The position numbers and the translations under genes were made by a program. Shown one piece after another: positions 9,104 to 18,682 of a DNA stretch of 64,000 nucleotides. How positions within the stretch are numbered: position 1 is the stretch's first letter; each line of letters starts with the position of its first letter. The notes under the pieces were generated by a model. It was not told the origin of the DNA and made no database searches. It saw nothing but the letters and a program-made list of their open reading frames with translations. The DNA comes from Palsa-504 sp963753225 (GTDB lineage: Bacteria; Actinomycetota; Actinomycetes; Streptosporangiales; Streptosporangiaceae): NCBI GenBank assembly GCA_963753225.1, contig CAVWBQ010000044.1:124001-188000 (forward strand), given 5' to 3'.

Positions 9104-11350
9104 TCAAACTCGTAATATGTTGCGCTGATTGCGCTCGACTTTCGCGGTTATGCGGCCAGGTCCGCCCGAGTGGCCTGGCCACCAGGCGCGGTGCCCGATG
9201 AGCGCGGTGAGGCTGGGGGAGAAGAACATGGCCATCACGAACGCGGCGAGCGCGATCCCGCAGGACACGGCGAACCCGATCTGGGACAGGATCGTATTCC
9301 CGGCCAGGGTCAGCGAGGCGAACGTGCCCGCCAGGATCAGCCCCGCCGCGCCGATCGCCGGCCCGGCGTGCCGGAGCGCGTCGGCTGCGGCCTGCCGCGG
9401 CGGCATGCCCTCGGCGGCCTGCTCGCGGAGCCGCGCGATCATCAAGATGTTGTAGTCGGTGCCCAGCGCGACCACGAACAGGTACATGTAAACCGGCAGC
9501 AGGAATACCAGCCCTGGTTGGCCGCGGAGGTGCTGGAACACCAGCACGCTGGCGCCCAGGGTGGCGCCGAACCCGAGCCCGACCGAGGCCATCAGGTACC
9601 ACGGCGCCACCACGCTGCGCAGCAGCAGCCCGAGGATGAGCAAGATGATGACCGCAGCGACCGGGAACACCACCGCATAATCGTGGTTGACCGCGCGCTG
9701 GATATCGGCGAATACCGATGTCGTGCCGCCGACCAGCGCGTACGTGCCCGCAGGCGCAATCGCATGGGCGCCTGGCACCAGCGTGCTCTTCATCACGTTC
9801 ACCGCGGCCGTGGACTGCGGGTCATACGAGAGCGTTACCGGGTAGTCGGCGGTCGCCCCATCCGCGCTGAGCTTCGGCGTCCCGATCGCGCCGACGCCGG
9901 CCAGCGTCTTCAGCTTCGCACTGTAGGCGGCCAGGTCCGCGGCCGGCAGCGGTCGGCCCGACGTGGCGTGCAGCAGCACGTTAGCCGGGTCGGTCGCGCC
10001 GGGCGGCAGGCCCTTCTCCAGGGTGTGCAACGCGGTTTCCGATTCGGCGCTGGCGCCGATGCCCGCCGAGGACAGGTCGAATGTCGGCTTGTAGCCGAAC
10101 GCGCCGATCGTCAGGGCCACGAGCACCAGCCCGGATACGGCCGCGAAGGTGCCGGGCCGTCGCCCGAGGGCGCGGCCGATGGCGGCGAACCGGGCGGCCT
10201 GCGGTTCCCGCCGCCACGACCGGGACGGCCAGAACACCCGCGGACCGAGCAGCGATACCACCGCGGGAATCAGCGTCAGCCCGGCGATCAACGTGACCGC
10301 GACGGCGATCGCCAGCGCCGGGCCCATCGACCGCAGCACGCTCAGCGTGGACAGCAGCAGCACGAGGAACGCGGCGATGACCACTCCGGCCGCCGAGGCG
10401 ATCACCTCGCCGACCCGGGTGACCGCGCTGGCCATCGCCTGCTTGGCATCCTCGCCGGCGCGTAGCTGTTCCCGGTAGCGGAACATCAGGAACAGGATGT
10501 AGTCGGTGCCGATGCCGAACAGCACGACGATAAGGATGGTGGAGATCGAGCTGTCGGTGTTGAGGTGCAGCGCCTTGTTGACGTCGCTGATCAGGCCGGT
10601 CGCCACCTGGGAGACCAGCGCGATCACGACCAGCGGCAGCAGCGCGATGACCGGGCTGCGGAAGATCACCAGCAGCAGCACCAGGATCAGGGCGAGCGTG
10701 GCCAGCAGGACGATCTTCTGGGCCCGGTTGCTGGACTGCTGGCTGTCGAGCTGCTGGGCCGCCGTCCCGGTGACGCCCTCGGTCAGCCCGGTTCCGGCCG
10801 CCAGCGGCTTGATGTCGGCGCGCAGCACCTTGACCGCGTCGCCGGCCGCCGTGCCCGAGCCGTTGACCACGCCGTCGGGCATGGCCACCAGCGCCGTCTG
10901 CACCAGGCGGTTCGGCGACGGCGGGCCGGCCGTGACGCTTACGATGTCACGGATGTGCCGGCCGCCCAGCGTCGCGGCGATCGCGGAGACCTTCGCGGAG
11001 TCGGCAGCGGTCAGCCGCCCGCCGTCGGCGCGGGCGAACACGATGGTCGCGGCGGAGCTGGTCACGTGGCCTGCCTGCGGGAACGCCTGGTCTTGCAGGT
11101 GTGCGGCCCGGATCGACTCGTAGCTGCCGGGCAGGAAGCTGCTTTCGCTGGACGTGGTCGGCAGCTTCGGGGCGGTAGCGATCACCGCTACCGCGGCGAT
11201 GACCCACAGCGCTATCACCCGCCACGGGTGGCGGACCACGGCCCGGCCGAGCCCGGCGAACAGGCCCCCTCTCGCTCCGGCCGGCCTGGCCTTAACGTCA
11301 GCCGTACGACGGTCCCCTGTGTCCGTCGTACCGGTGTATGAGTTACTCAC
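9104..11350 (-). CDS. MMPL-family RND transporter
   Basis: About 748 residues with the two-fold MMPL architecture. The first transmembrane helix is near residues 40-60 (VIALWVIAAVAVIATAP), then an external domain, a five- to six-helix block with GIGTDYILFLMFR, a second external domain and a second helix block with ALGTDYNILMI. The paired GTDY motifs are the proton-relay signature of MMPL proteins, which export lipids, polyketides or toxic compounds. The GTG start at 11350 has AAAGGGAG upstream. A divergent LAL-type regulator begins about 280 bases away and may control it. The cargo is unknown. Confidence 0.92.
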   Translation of the reverse strand: MSNSYTGTTDTGDRRTADVKARPAGARGGLFAGLGRAVVRHPWRVIALWVIAAVAVIATAPKLPTTSSESSFLPGSYESIRAAHLQDQAFPQAGHVTSSAATIVFARADGGRLTAADSAKVSAIAATLGGRHIRDIVSVTAGPPSPNRLVQTALVAMPDGVVNGSGTAAGDAVKVLRADIKPLAAGTGLTEGVTGTAAQQLDSQQSSNRAQKIVLLATLALILVLLLVIFRSPVIALLPLVVIALVSQVATGLISDVNKALHLNTDSSISTILIVVLFGIGTDYILFLMFRYREQLRAGEDAKQAMASAVTRVGEVIASAAGVVIAAFLVLLLSTLSVLRSMGPALAIAVAVTLIAGLTLIPAVVSLLGPRVFWPSRSWRREPQAARFAAIGRALGRRPGTFAAVSGLVLVALTIGAFGYKPTFDLSSAGIGASAESETALHTLEKGLPPGATDPANVLLHATSGRPLPAADLAAYSAKLKTLAGVGAIGTPKLSADGATADYPVTLSYDPQSTAAVNVMKSTLVPGAHAIAPAGTYALVGGTTSVFADIQRAVNHDYAVVFPVAAVIILLILGLLLRSVVAPWYLMASVGLGFGATLGASVLVFQHLRGQPGLVFLLPVYMYLFVVALGTDYNILMIARLREQAAEGMPPRQAAADALRHAGPAIGAAGLILAGTFASLTLAGNTILSQIGFAVSCGIALAAFVMAMFFSPSLTALIGHRAWWPGHSGGPGRITAKVERNQRNILRV

Positions 11351-11631
11351 GATCTCCCTTTCGGCTCCTGGCATGACCCCGTGTGATCGCTGCCCCGTGC
11401 AGGCATCTGTGCGTCCTTGCATGGGGGTTCCGTGATCTGCACGCTATGGAGCGGAAAAGGGCGTGGCGTCACCCGAAGGTGCCGATCAGGTGGAATCTTT
11501 CGCTCCAGCGCCGGACGCCAAGGTGCCGCGGGTGGCGGTTGTTTGCGGCCGGGCGCCACGGGGAAATGGGGAAACAGGCCGCCCAGGGCAGTGGAATGGC
11601 CGGACAGGGCGTAGAACGGTGCAGGTCAGCG

Positions 11632-14361
11632 ATGGCTGAATGGCCGGTGGCGGGTACGGAGCGCGATGTCCTGCTGGCCACCAAGCTGCACATGCCCGGG
11701 CCGCGAGCCGGCCAGGTGCCGCGGCCGCGGCTACTGGCCCGCCTGGATGAGGGCCTGGCGCGGGGGCTGGTACTGGTCTGCGCCCCGGCGGGGTACGGCA
11801 AGACGGTCGTGCTGGCGGACTGGGCCCGGCGCGGCGGCCGGGCGGTGGCGTGGCTGTCGCTGGATGCGGGGGATAACGACCCGGCCCGGTTCTGGCGTCA
11901 CGCGGTGGCCGCGCTGGACCGGGCCCGGCCCGGGACCGGCGAACGGGTGGCCCCGCTGCTCGGGCCGCCCGCGCCGTCGTCGTTCCGGGGGCTGGTCACG
12001 GCGCTGATCAATGACCTGGCCGCGGATGAGGTCCTGCTGGTCCTCGATGATTACCATGTGATCGGCTCGCCGCAGGTGCACGAGTCGCTCGCGTTCCTGG
12101 TCGAGCACCGGCCGGCCGGGATCTGCGTGGTGCTGGCCAGCCGCAGCGACCCGCCGCTGCCGCTGCCGCGGCTGCGGGCCCGCGGTCAGCTGGCCGAGGT
12201 GCGCGTGGCCGGGTTGCGGTTCACGCCGGCGGAGGCCGGGGAGTTGTTCCGGCACGCGGCGGCGGCCCTGCCGGATGCGTCGGTGGCGGCGCTGGCGGCC
12301 CGGACCGAGGGGTGGGCGGCCGGGTTGCAGCTGGCCGCGCTGTCCCTGCGCGGGCACGACGATGCCGCCGCTTTCGTGGCCGCGTTCACCGGGAGCCACC
12401 GGTACGTGCTGGACTACCTGGCCGGGGAGGTGCTCCAGGGGCAGGACGAGCGGCTGCGGACGTTCTTGCTCGAGACGTCGGTGCTCGGCCGGCTCAGCGG
12501 CCCGTCGTGCGATGCCGTTACCGGCCGCGAGGGCAGCCAGGCGCTGCTCGAGGAGGCCGAACGGGCGGGGCTGTTCCTGATCCCGCTGGATGAGGTGCGC
12601 GGCTGGTGGCGTTATCACCACCTGTTCGCCGACCTGCTCCGCGCCCGCCTGCAACAAGAACAGCCCGGCCGCGCGGCGCAGCTGCACCGCAACGCGGCCG
12701 CCTGGTACGAGCAGCGCGGGCTGGCCGACGACGCCATCGGCCACGCGGCCGCGGCCGGGGAGATGCTCTGGGCTGCCAGAATCATCGAGCAGCACTTCGA
12801 CCTGGTCCACCGCATCCGCGGCGAGGCAGCCACCATCGACCGCTGGCTGTCGGTCCTCCCCGCCAACGTGGTCAGGTCCCGCCCGCGGCTGCTGCTGGCG
12901 CAGGCCCACATGGCCGCCGACAGCGGCCACCCCGAGGTCATGGAACCGCTCCTCGACGCGGTTGACTGCGCGCCCCCCGGCTGGGCCGATGAGCCGTTCG
13001 AGCCAGCTAGCGGCGCGGCGGCCAGCTTCCTGATCAATGTCCCGGCCCTGACCGCGCTCAATCGCAGCTATCTCGCCCAGCTCCACGGCGACGCCGAGGC
13101 CACGGCCGCGTTCGCCACGCAGACCCTGGCCGAGAGCCAGCCAGAAGAAGGGGCGCTGAGCGCCACAGCGCACGGATTCCTGGCCGTGGCCGAATGGCTG
13201 CGCGGCCGGCTCACCGAGGCCGAACGCGCCTTGGCGTCCAGCGTCACCGGGTGGCGCGAGACCGGCCAGCTCACGCTGATCGCATGGGGCTACTACGAGC
13301 TGGTGCTGATCCAGCTCGCCCAGGGGCGCCTGGACGCGGCCGCGCTGACCTGCGAGCAGGCCCTGGACAGCCTGGTCACGTCCGGCCGGCCGGCGCCGGC
13401 CGCCGGCCCGGGCTATGCGGGGCTGGCCGAGATCGCCTACCAGCGAGACGAACTCGACGTCGCCCTGCGGCACGCGACCGAGGGGATCGCGTTGTGCCGC
13501 CAGTTCGTCTACACCCCGCCGCTGGCCGGCGGCCTCGCCACGCTCGCGATGATCCGGCAGGCCACCGGCGATCTGGCCGGGGCGCTGGAGGCGATCACCG
13601 AGGCCGACCAGGCCGCACCAGGTCCGGTCGGCCTGCTCAACCCGGTCCCGGCCCAGCGGGCCCGGCTGCTGCTGGCCCAGGGCGACCTGCCCGCCGCGAC
13701 CCGATTCGCGCAGGACAACGGCCTCGGCCCGGACGACGAGCTAAATTACGCACGCGAGCCCGCGTACCTGGTGCTGGCCCGGATCCTGCTCTCCCAGGAC
13801 CGGCCCCGGCAGGCGCTCGCACTGCTGGACCGGCTGCACGCCGCGGCGGTCGCCCAGGGCCGTACCGGCAGCCTCATCGAGACCGGCGCGCTGCGGGCGC
13901 TGGCGCTGGCCGCTACCGGCGATGGAACAGGCGCGGTCACGGCCCTCGCCGGGGCGCTCCTGCTCGCCTGCCCGCAGGGTCACGTAAGGGTCTTCGCCGA
14001 CGAGGGCCTGCCGATGGCCGCGCTGCTCGGACGGCTCGTCGCGGCCCAGCGCACCGGGTCAGGGTTCCAGGCAGCCGCCGGGGTCCCGCTCGGCTACCTG
14101 GCCCGGCTCCAGCGAGCCTTCGGCCCCGGTCAGCCGGCGCGCGATCCCGTCTCTTCCGGCATCGTCGACCCGCTGACCAGCCGCGAGCTCGAGGTCTTGG
14201 AGAAGCTAGCAGCAGGCCGGTCGAATCAGGCCATCGCCCGCGAGCTCGTGGTCACCCTGGACACCGTCAAAAAGCACGTGGGCCACGTCCTGGGTAAGCT
14301 CGGCGCGGCCAACCGCACCGAGGCCGTCGCCCGGGCCCGTGAGCTGAGCCTGATCCCCTGA
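11632..14361 (+). CDS. LAL/MalT-type ATP-binding LuxR-family transcriptional regulator
   Basis: About 909 residues from the preferred ATG at 11632; the frame is open back to 11383, so the start is uncertain. The N-terminal NTPase has Walker A CAPAGYGKT near residue 50 and a Walker B-like VLLVLDDYH. The middle is a long helical TPR-like sensor, including a segment with AGLQLAALSLRG. The C-terminal LuxR helix-turn-helix reads LTSRELEVLEKLAAGRSNQ followed by IARELVVTLDTVKKHV. This is the MalT/AlkS class of STAND regulators, which oligomerise on ATP and inducer binding. It diverges from the MMPL exporter, the most likely target. Confidence 0.9.
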   Translation: MAEWPVAGTERDVLLATKLHMPGPRAGQVPRPRLLARLDEGLARGLVLVCAPAGYGKTVVLADWARRGGRAVAWLSLDAGDNDPARFWRHAVAALDRARPGTGERVAPLLGPPAPSSFRGLVTALINDLAADEVLLVLDDYHVIGSPQVHESLAFLVEHRPAGICVVLASRSDPPLPLPRLRARGQLAEVRVAGLRFTPAEAGELFRHAAAALPDASVAALAARTEGWAAGLQLAALSLRGHDDAAAFVAAFTGSHRYVLDYLAGEVLQGQDERLRTFLLETSVLGRLSGPSCDAVTGREGSQALLEEAERAGLFLIPLDEVRGWWRYHHLFADLLRARLQQEQPGRAAQLHRNAAAWYEQRGLADDAIGHAAAAGEMLWAARIIEQHFDLVHRIRGEAATIDRWLSVLPANVVRSRPRLLLAQAHMAADSGHPEVMEPLLDAVDCAPPGWADEPFEPASGAAASFLINVPALTALNRSYLAQLHGDAEATAAFATQTLAESQPEEGALSATAHGFLAVAEWLRGRLTEAERALASSVTGWRETGQLTLIAWGYYELVLIQLAQGRLDAAALTCEQALDSLVTSGRPAPAAGPGYAGLAEIAYQRDELDVALRHATEGIALCRQFVYTPPLAGGLATLAMIRQATGDLAGALEAITEADQAAPGPVGLLNPVPAQRARLLLAQGDLPAATRFAQDNGLGPDDELNYAREPAYLVLARILLSQDRPRQALALLDRLHAAAVAQGRTGSLIETGALRALALAATGDGTGAVTALAGALLLACPQGHVRVFADEGLPMAALLGRLVAAQRTGSGFQAAAGVPLGYLARLQRAFGPGQPARDPVSSGIVDPLTSRELEVLEKLAAGRSNQAIARELVVTLDTVKKHVGHVLGKLGAANRTEAVARARELSLIP

Positions 14362-14375
14362 CCCAATCCATCGGC

Positions 14376-15434
14376 TCACCGCCCCGGCCGAGTGCTCGTG
14401 CGCTCCATCACCTGCCAGCTCGGCGGGTCCTGGGCTTCTGCTGGCTGGGGGAGGCCGAGGGCGATGCGGGCGCAGCGCTTGCCCTGGTCACGCAGCGACT
14501 GCCGGAGGGTGGTCAGTCCCGCGGGTGCGGCGGCGTCGCTGTCGTCCCATCCGGTGATCGCGACGGCGCCCGGCACGCCGCGGCCGGCCCGGGCCGCGGC
14601 GCGCAGCGCGCCGAGGGCGAGTTCGTCGCTCATCGCGGCGATCGCGTCGGGCGGGTCGTCGCCGCGGAACACCTGGCCGGCGATGGCTTCGCCGTGCGGG
14701 GTGGCGTTGGCCGGGCACACGGCGACCCGCAGGCCGGCCGGGGCGCCTCCGGCCTCGCGCCAGGCGTCGAGGAAGCCGTCCCACCGATGGCGGGTCACCG
14801 GGTAGGTCACCGCGGGGCCGGGCGGGCCGGTGAGCAGCGCCTGGGCACGGTCGCGGTTGACCGGGAAGCTGAGTACGAGGGGCCGGGCGGCGCCGGCGAA
14901 GGCCAGCCGGCCGATCGCGGCGGCAGCGGCCCGGTCGTCGATGCCGACCACGGGCAGCCCGGGCCGGCGCGGCCCGGCGTGCACGACCGCCGGCAGCCCG
15001 CTGGCCGCGACCGCGTCCAGGACCGGGTCGTCGTCGCTGGTGGTCCACACGACGAACCCGTCCACCACCGCCTCGGCGACACGCCGCGCGTCGCTGGCGG
15101 CCCCGGTGATCGGGACCAGGGTGAGGCCGACGCCTTCGGCCGCGCAGATCTCCGCCACGCCGGCCAGGAACCGGGCCGCCTGCGGGTCGTCGAAGGCGTA
15201 GGTCAGCCGTTCGCCGAGGATCACTCCGAGGCTGCCCGCCCGGCCCCGGCGCAGCGACCGTGCGCCGGGGTGCGGGCCGGGATAGCCGAGCCTGTCCGCC
15301 GCCGCGCGGACCTTCGCCGCGGTGCCGGGCGCGACCCGCTCGGGCCGGGAATAGACGTAGGACGCCGTCATCACCGACACTCCGGCCGCGTCGGCGACCT
15401 GACGCAGTGTCGGCCGGCTCCGTCGTCGATCCAC
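14376..15434 (-). CDS. LacI-family transcriptional regulator
   Basis: About 352 residues. The helix-turn-helix reads TLRQVADAAGVSVMTASYV near residues 8-27, followed by the hinge region (RSLRRGRAGSLGVIL) and a periplasmic-binding-protein-like effector domain ending in DDSDAAAPAGLTTLRQ, typical of LacI/GalR. The GTG start at 15434 is preceded by TACAGT with a 6-base gap, so the mRNA is probably leaderless. A perfect 20-bp palindrome at 15447-15466 lies just upstream and is a likely operator for self-control and control of the divergent MFS gene. The effector is probably a sugar or nucleoside; the binding pocket cannot be read reliably by eye. Confidence 0.93.
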   Translation of the reverse strand: MDRRRSRPTLRQVADAAGVSVMTASYVYSRPERVAPGTAAKVRAAADRLGYPGPHPGARSLRRGRAGSLGVILGERLTYAFDDPQAARFLAGVAEICAAEGVGLTLVPITGAASDARRVAEAVVDGFVVWTTSDDDPVLDAVAASGLPAVVHAGPRRPGLPVVGIDDRAAAAAIGRLAFAGAARPLVLSFPVNRDRAQALLTGPPGPAVTYPVTRHRWDGFLDAWREAGGAPAGLRVAVCPANATPHGEAIAGQVFRGDDPPDAIAAMSDELALGALRAAARAGRGVPGAVAITGWDDSDAAAPAGLTTLRQSLRDQGKRCARIALGLPQPAEAQDPPSWQVMERTSTRPGR

Positions 15435-15437
15435 GAG

Positions 15438-15466
15438 TACACTGTAGCTGTGTATCGATACACAGC
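15438..15466. promoter_or_regulatory. Divergent promoters and LacI operator
   Basis: A perfect 20-bp palindrome GCTGTGTATCGATACACAGC at 15447-15466 has the central CG typical of LacI/GalR operators. On the plus strand TACACT (15438-15443) lies 6 bases before the MFS GTG at 15450. On the minus strand TACAGT (15446-15441) lies 6 bases before the regulator GTG at 15434. Both transcripts look leaderless, and the operator covers the MFS start codon and borders both -10 boxes, so one bound dimer should shut both genes. Confidence 0.8.
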
Positions 15467-16682
15467 ACGAGGTACGGCAGACCCCAGCCAGAGGCCCAAG
15501 TCCCAGCCGCCCCGCGACAGGGCGCCGTCACAACCACCCTTTCGCCGGGACGCGCCGACCCTGCTCTGCTACGGCGCGCTGGCCGGCTACGCGTTCTGGC
15601 TGTACGCGTTCGGGCCCGCGCTGGCGCTGCTGCAGGCCGAGCTGCACTTCTCCTACACCATGCTCGGCGTGTACTCGGCGCTGTGGTCGGCCGGCGCGGT
15701 CCTGGTCGGGGCCAGCTTCGCCGGACTCGCGCGCCGCCTGCCCCGCGCCGCGCTGCTGTGGTACTCGGCGGCCGGCGCCACGGCCGGCGCGGTCCTGTTC
15801 GCCGTGACCCACACCATCGCCCTGACCCTGCTCGGCGCCGCGGTGCTCGGCTTCGCCGGCACGACCTTGCTTACCAGCACCCAGGCCATCCTGTCCGACC
15901 GGCACGGCGAACGCCGCGACCGCGCGCTGACCGAAGCCAACGTCGGCGCGGCCGGCTGCGCGGTGCTCGCTCCGCTCCTGCTCGGCTTGTTTCAGGCCAC
16001 CCCGGCAGGCTGGCGTTCGGCACTGGGCCTGCCCGTCCTCATCCTGGCCGGCCTCTACCTGCGCTACCGGCACCAGTCGCTGCCGGCGGCGACGGCCGGG
16101 CGTCCCGCCGAAGGCCGGGCACGGCTGCCGCTGTCCTGCTGGCTGATGGCCACGCTGGTCGCGGTCGGCATCGCGGTCGAGTTCTGCCTGGTCTACTTCG
16201 GCGCCGAATTGCTCACCGCGTCAGGACTGCGCGCCGCCCAGGCCGCCACCGCGATGAGCAGTCTCTACCTCGGTATCCTGGCGGGCCGCGTCGGCGGCGC
16301 GTGGCTCACCCGCCGGGCCGGGCGGACCGTCCCGCTGCTGTGGGCATCCCTGGCGGTCACCGCCGCCGGGTTCCTCCTGTTCTGGCTCGCCGGCGTACCC
16401 GTCCCTGCGATCGCCGGGCTCTTCCTGTGCGGGCTCGGCATCGCCAATCTCTACCCCCTCTCACTGGCTCTCGCCCTGGCCGCCGCACCCGGAAACGGCG
16501 ACACCGCCAACGCCCGCACCCAGCTACTCGGCGGCGTGCTCGTCATCGCCGCCCCCTACCTCCTCGGCAGCCTCGCCGACCACCTCGGACTGCGTGCCGC
16601 GTTCACCATCGAGCCAGTGCTCATCGGGGCATGCGCGCTCCTGCTCCTGACCGGGCTCCGGGCCCTCCGGTTGGTACGGTGA
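15450..16682 (+). CDS. MFS transporter
   Basis: About 410 residues. After a polar N-terminal stretch rich in P/R/Q, twelve hydrophobic segments can be counted, starting with LLCYGALAGYAFWLYAFGPA, in the two six-helix halves of a major facilitator protein. A loop between the second and third segments contains GLARRLPRA, a degenerate motif-A loop. The GTG at 15450 is chosen because of the leaderless -10 box and the operator overlapping it; the frame is open upstream over the divergent regulator. Its stop overlaps the next gene start (GTGA), linking it to a solute-binding-domain protein. The substrate is unknown, presumably the ligand of the LacI regulator. Confidence 0.88.
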   Translation: MYRYTARGTADPSQRPKSQPPRDRAPSQPPFRRDAPTLLCYGALAGYAFWLYAFGPALALLQAELHFSYTMLGVYSALWSAGAVLVGASFAGLARRLPRAALLWYSAAGATAGAVLFAVTHTIALTLLGAAVLGFAGTTLLTSTQAILSDRHGERRDRALTEANVGAAGCAVLAPLLLGLFQATPAGWRSALGLPVLILAGLYLRYRHQSLPAATAGRPAEGRARLPLSCWLMATLVAVGIAVEFCLVYFGAELLTASGLRAAQAATAMSSLYLGILAGRVGGAWLTRRAGRTVPLLWASLAVTAAGFLLFWLAGVPVPAIAGLFLCGLGIANLYPLSLALALAAAPGNGDTANARTQLLGGVLVIAAPYLLGSLADHLGLRAAFTIEPVLIGACALLLLTGLRALRLVR

Positions 16683-17437
16683 CCATCGTGGGCGGCGTCC
16701 AGGACACGGTGGTCAGTGATCTGGTGCCGGCCGGCGTGCTGCGCGCCGCGATCAACCTGGGTAATCCGGTCCTGGCGCAGGGCACCGCCGCGGCGCCGGC
16801 CGGGGTGACGGTGGACATCGCACGCGAGTTCGGGGTGCGACTCGGGGTCCCGGTGGACCTGGTCTGCTCTGCCGCCGCCCGGGAGAGCTTCGAGGCACTG
16901 GCGCGGGGCGACGCCGACATCTGCTTCCTGGCCATCGAGCCGGCCCGGGCGGCCCAGGTCGCCTTCACCGCTCCGTATGCCGTGATCGAGGGGGTGTACG
17001 TCGTCCGGGAGGACTCGGGCATCACCACGCTCGCCGAGGTCGATCGCGAAAATGTCCGCATCGGCGTGAACGAAGGATCGGCGTACGACCTGTTCCTGTC
17101 GCGTACCTTGCAGCAGGCCAGCGTGGTGCGCGGGCGGGACGGGATCGGCGCGTTCCGCGAGCAGGGCCTGGAGGCCGGCGCCGGGATCAGCCAGGTGGTG
17201 CGTGACTTCGTCGCCCGCAACCCTGGGTTCCGCATGATCGATGAGCGTTTCATGCAGATCCGGCAGGCCCTGGGGACCAGCCGGACCCGCGCCCCCGGCA
17301 CCGTCCGGTTCCTCGCCGCGGTCATCGAGGAACTCAAAGCCAGCGGCTTCATCAGTGAGGCGCTGCGGCGCTCAGGCCAGGACAGCACCCTCGTGGCCCC
17401 GCCTGAGCCGCCCGCGGCCGGGATTACCGGCGCGTAG
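16679..17437 (+). CDS. Solute-binding domain (SBP_bac_3-like) protein without signal peptide
   Basis: About 252 residues. The body resembles amino-acid ABC binding proteins: PAGVTVDIAREFGVRLG, then ADICFLAIEPARAAQVAFTAPYAVIEGVYVV, then RIGVNEGSAYDLFL. The GTG start at 16679 overlaps the MFS stop by 4 bases and the first residues (VTIVGGVQDTVV) are not a signal peptide or lipobox, so the protein should be cytoplasmic. Extending the frame upstream only shadows the MFS gene. Related folds include ligand sensors and dehydratases such as PheC, so an enzyme or intracellular binding role beside an MFS carrier is possible. It ends 14 bases into the convergent monooxygenase gene. Confidence 0.8.
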   Translation: MTIVGGVQDTVVSDLVPAGVLRAAINLGNPVLAQGTAAAPAGVTVDIAREFGVRLGVPVDLVCSAAARESFEALARGDADICFLAIEPARAAQVAFTAPYAVIEGVYVVREDSGITTLAEVDRENVRIGVNEGSAYDLFLSRTLQQASVVRGRDGIGAFREQGLEAGAGISQVVRDFVARNPGFRMIDERFMQIRQALGTSRTRAPGTVRFLAAVIEELKASGFISEALRRSGQDSTLVAPPEPPAAGITGA

Positions 17438-18677
17438 CCAGGTACCGCGCGAGGTGATCGGTCACCTCACGCGCGTCGTCCTCGATGCCGGAAATGAACG
17501 TGGACCTGCGCCGCCGCAGCACGGGCAGCCCCAGCGCGTACAGTCCGGGGCTGTCGGCCACACCACCCTCGTGGCGCAGCTGCCCCTTCGCGTCGAGGGC
17601 GGGCACGTCGAGCCATCCGTAGTCAGGCCGGAAACCCGTCGCCCACACGATCGACCGGATCTCACCGCTGCCCAGGTCGAGCTGCAACCGCGACGAGGAC
17701 GGCACGCGCGTCGGCGCGAAGCGCTCGGGAGGGCCGAACTCCCCGTCGCGCCCGCTCGTCAGTGCCCATTCGTCGAACATGTCCAGCAGGCGCCTCATCT
17801 TGAGGTCCGCGAGCGAGAACACGTTGCGCAGGCCGCCGGAGAACAGTGCGCGGCCGTCACGTACCGCCGCCCAGCGACCCACCAGCTCGACGCCCGCCGA
17901 GGCGAGCACGTTGAGGTCGAGCGTGGTCCGCTCGGGAGTCCCGACGAGCTGGGGCGAGGGCAGCCGCCGGGCCCGGGTGAGATCGTCGATCTCGTCGTAC
18001 CGCTGGTCCCACACGCCCGACGCGTCCATCCACCACAGCACATCGCGTCCCCGGTAGGTGCGTGGCAACCGCACGTGTTCCCCCACCGAGAGCGTCACCG
18101 GCCGGCCCGACCGCCGCAACTCGGCAGCCAGCTGCACGCCGGTCGCTGACGCCCCGACGACGAGCACGCCGCCGTCGGGGAGTTTGGCGGGGTCGCGGTA
18201 GTCGAACGTCGTCAGCTGCTCGACGAACCCCGGAACCGCCGCGCTGAACCCCGGCACCGTTGGCTGGTTGCAGGCGCCGCTCGCGATGACCACGGCCCGG
18301 CAGCGGATCTCCCCGCGGCTCGTCGTCACGTGGTACCCGTCGTCGGCAGGCCGCACCGACGTGACGTCCGTACCGGTCCGGACGGGAGCACGCGAGACCG
18401 CGGCGAAGCGCTCGATGAACTCGGTCACTTCCCCCATGGTCATGTACCCGTCGGGGTCCGGGCCCTCGTAGCGAAGGCCCGGCAGGCGGCTCTGCCAGTT
18501 GGGGGTGAGCAGCCGTAGCGAATCCCAGCGCTCGCGGCGCCATGAGTTCGCCACCTCGCCGCGTTCGAGCACGACATGGTCGATCGACCGGTCGCCGAGG
18601 AAACGGCTGGCAGCGAGGCCCGCGTGCCCCGCGCCGATGACGACCGCGGAAACGCGCTCGATGACCCGGCCCCCCAA
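17424..18677 (-). CDS. Flavin-dependent monooxygenase / CzcO-like oxidoreductase
   Basis: About 417 residues. The FAD-binding motif VVIGAGHAGLAASRFLG is at the N-terminus and the NADPH-binding motif VLVVGASATGVQLA near residue 180. IVWATGFRPDYGWL near 360 is the ATG motif of flavin monooxygenases. No ATG or GTG fits near the FAD motif, so a TTG at 18677 is proposed, 5 bases after the OsmC stop; this start is uncertain. The gene follows an OsmC-family peroxidase on the same strand, probably one operon. Substrates of such proteins range from amines and ketones to sulfides; nothing here decides. Confidence 0.85.
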   Translation of the reverse strand: MGGRVIERVSAVVIGAGHAGLAASRFLGDRSIDHVVLERGEVANSWRRERWDSLRLLTPNWQSRLPGLRYEGPDPDGYMTMGEVTEFIERFAAVSRAPVRTGTDVTSVRPADDGYHVTTSRGEIRCRAVVIASGACNQPTVPGFSAAVPGFVEQLTTFDYRDPAKLPDGGVLVVGASATGVQLAAELRRSGRPVTLSVGEHVRLPRTYRGRDVLWWMDASGVWDQRYDEIDDLTRARRLPSPQLVGTPERTTLDLNVLASAGVELVGRWAAVRDGRALFSGGLRNVFSLADLKMRRLLDMFDEWALTSGRDGEFGPPERFAPTRVPSSSRLQLDLGSGEIRSIVWATGFRPDYGWLDVPALDAKGQLRHEGGVADSPGLYALGLPVLRRRRSTFISGIEDDAREVTDHLARYLATRR

Positions 18678-18682
18678 AACCC

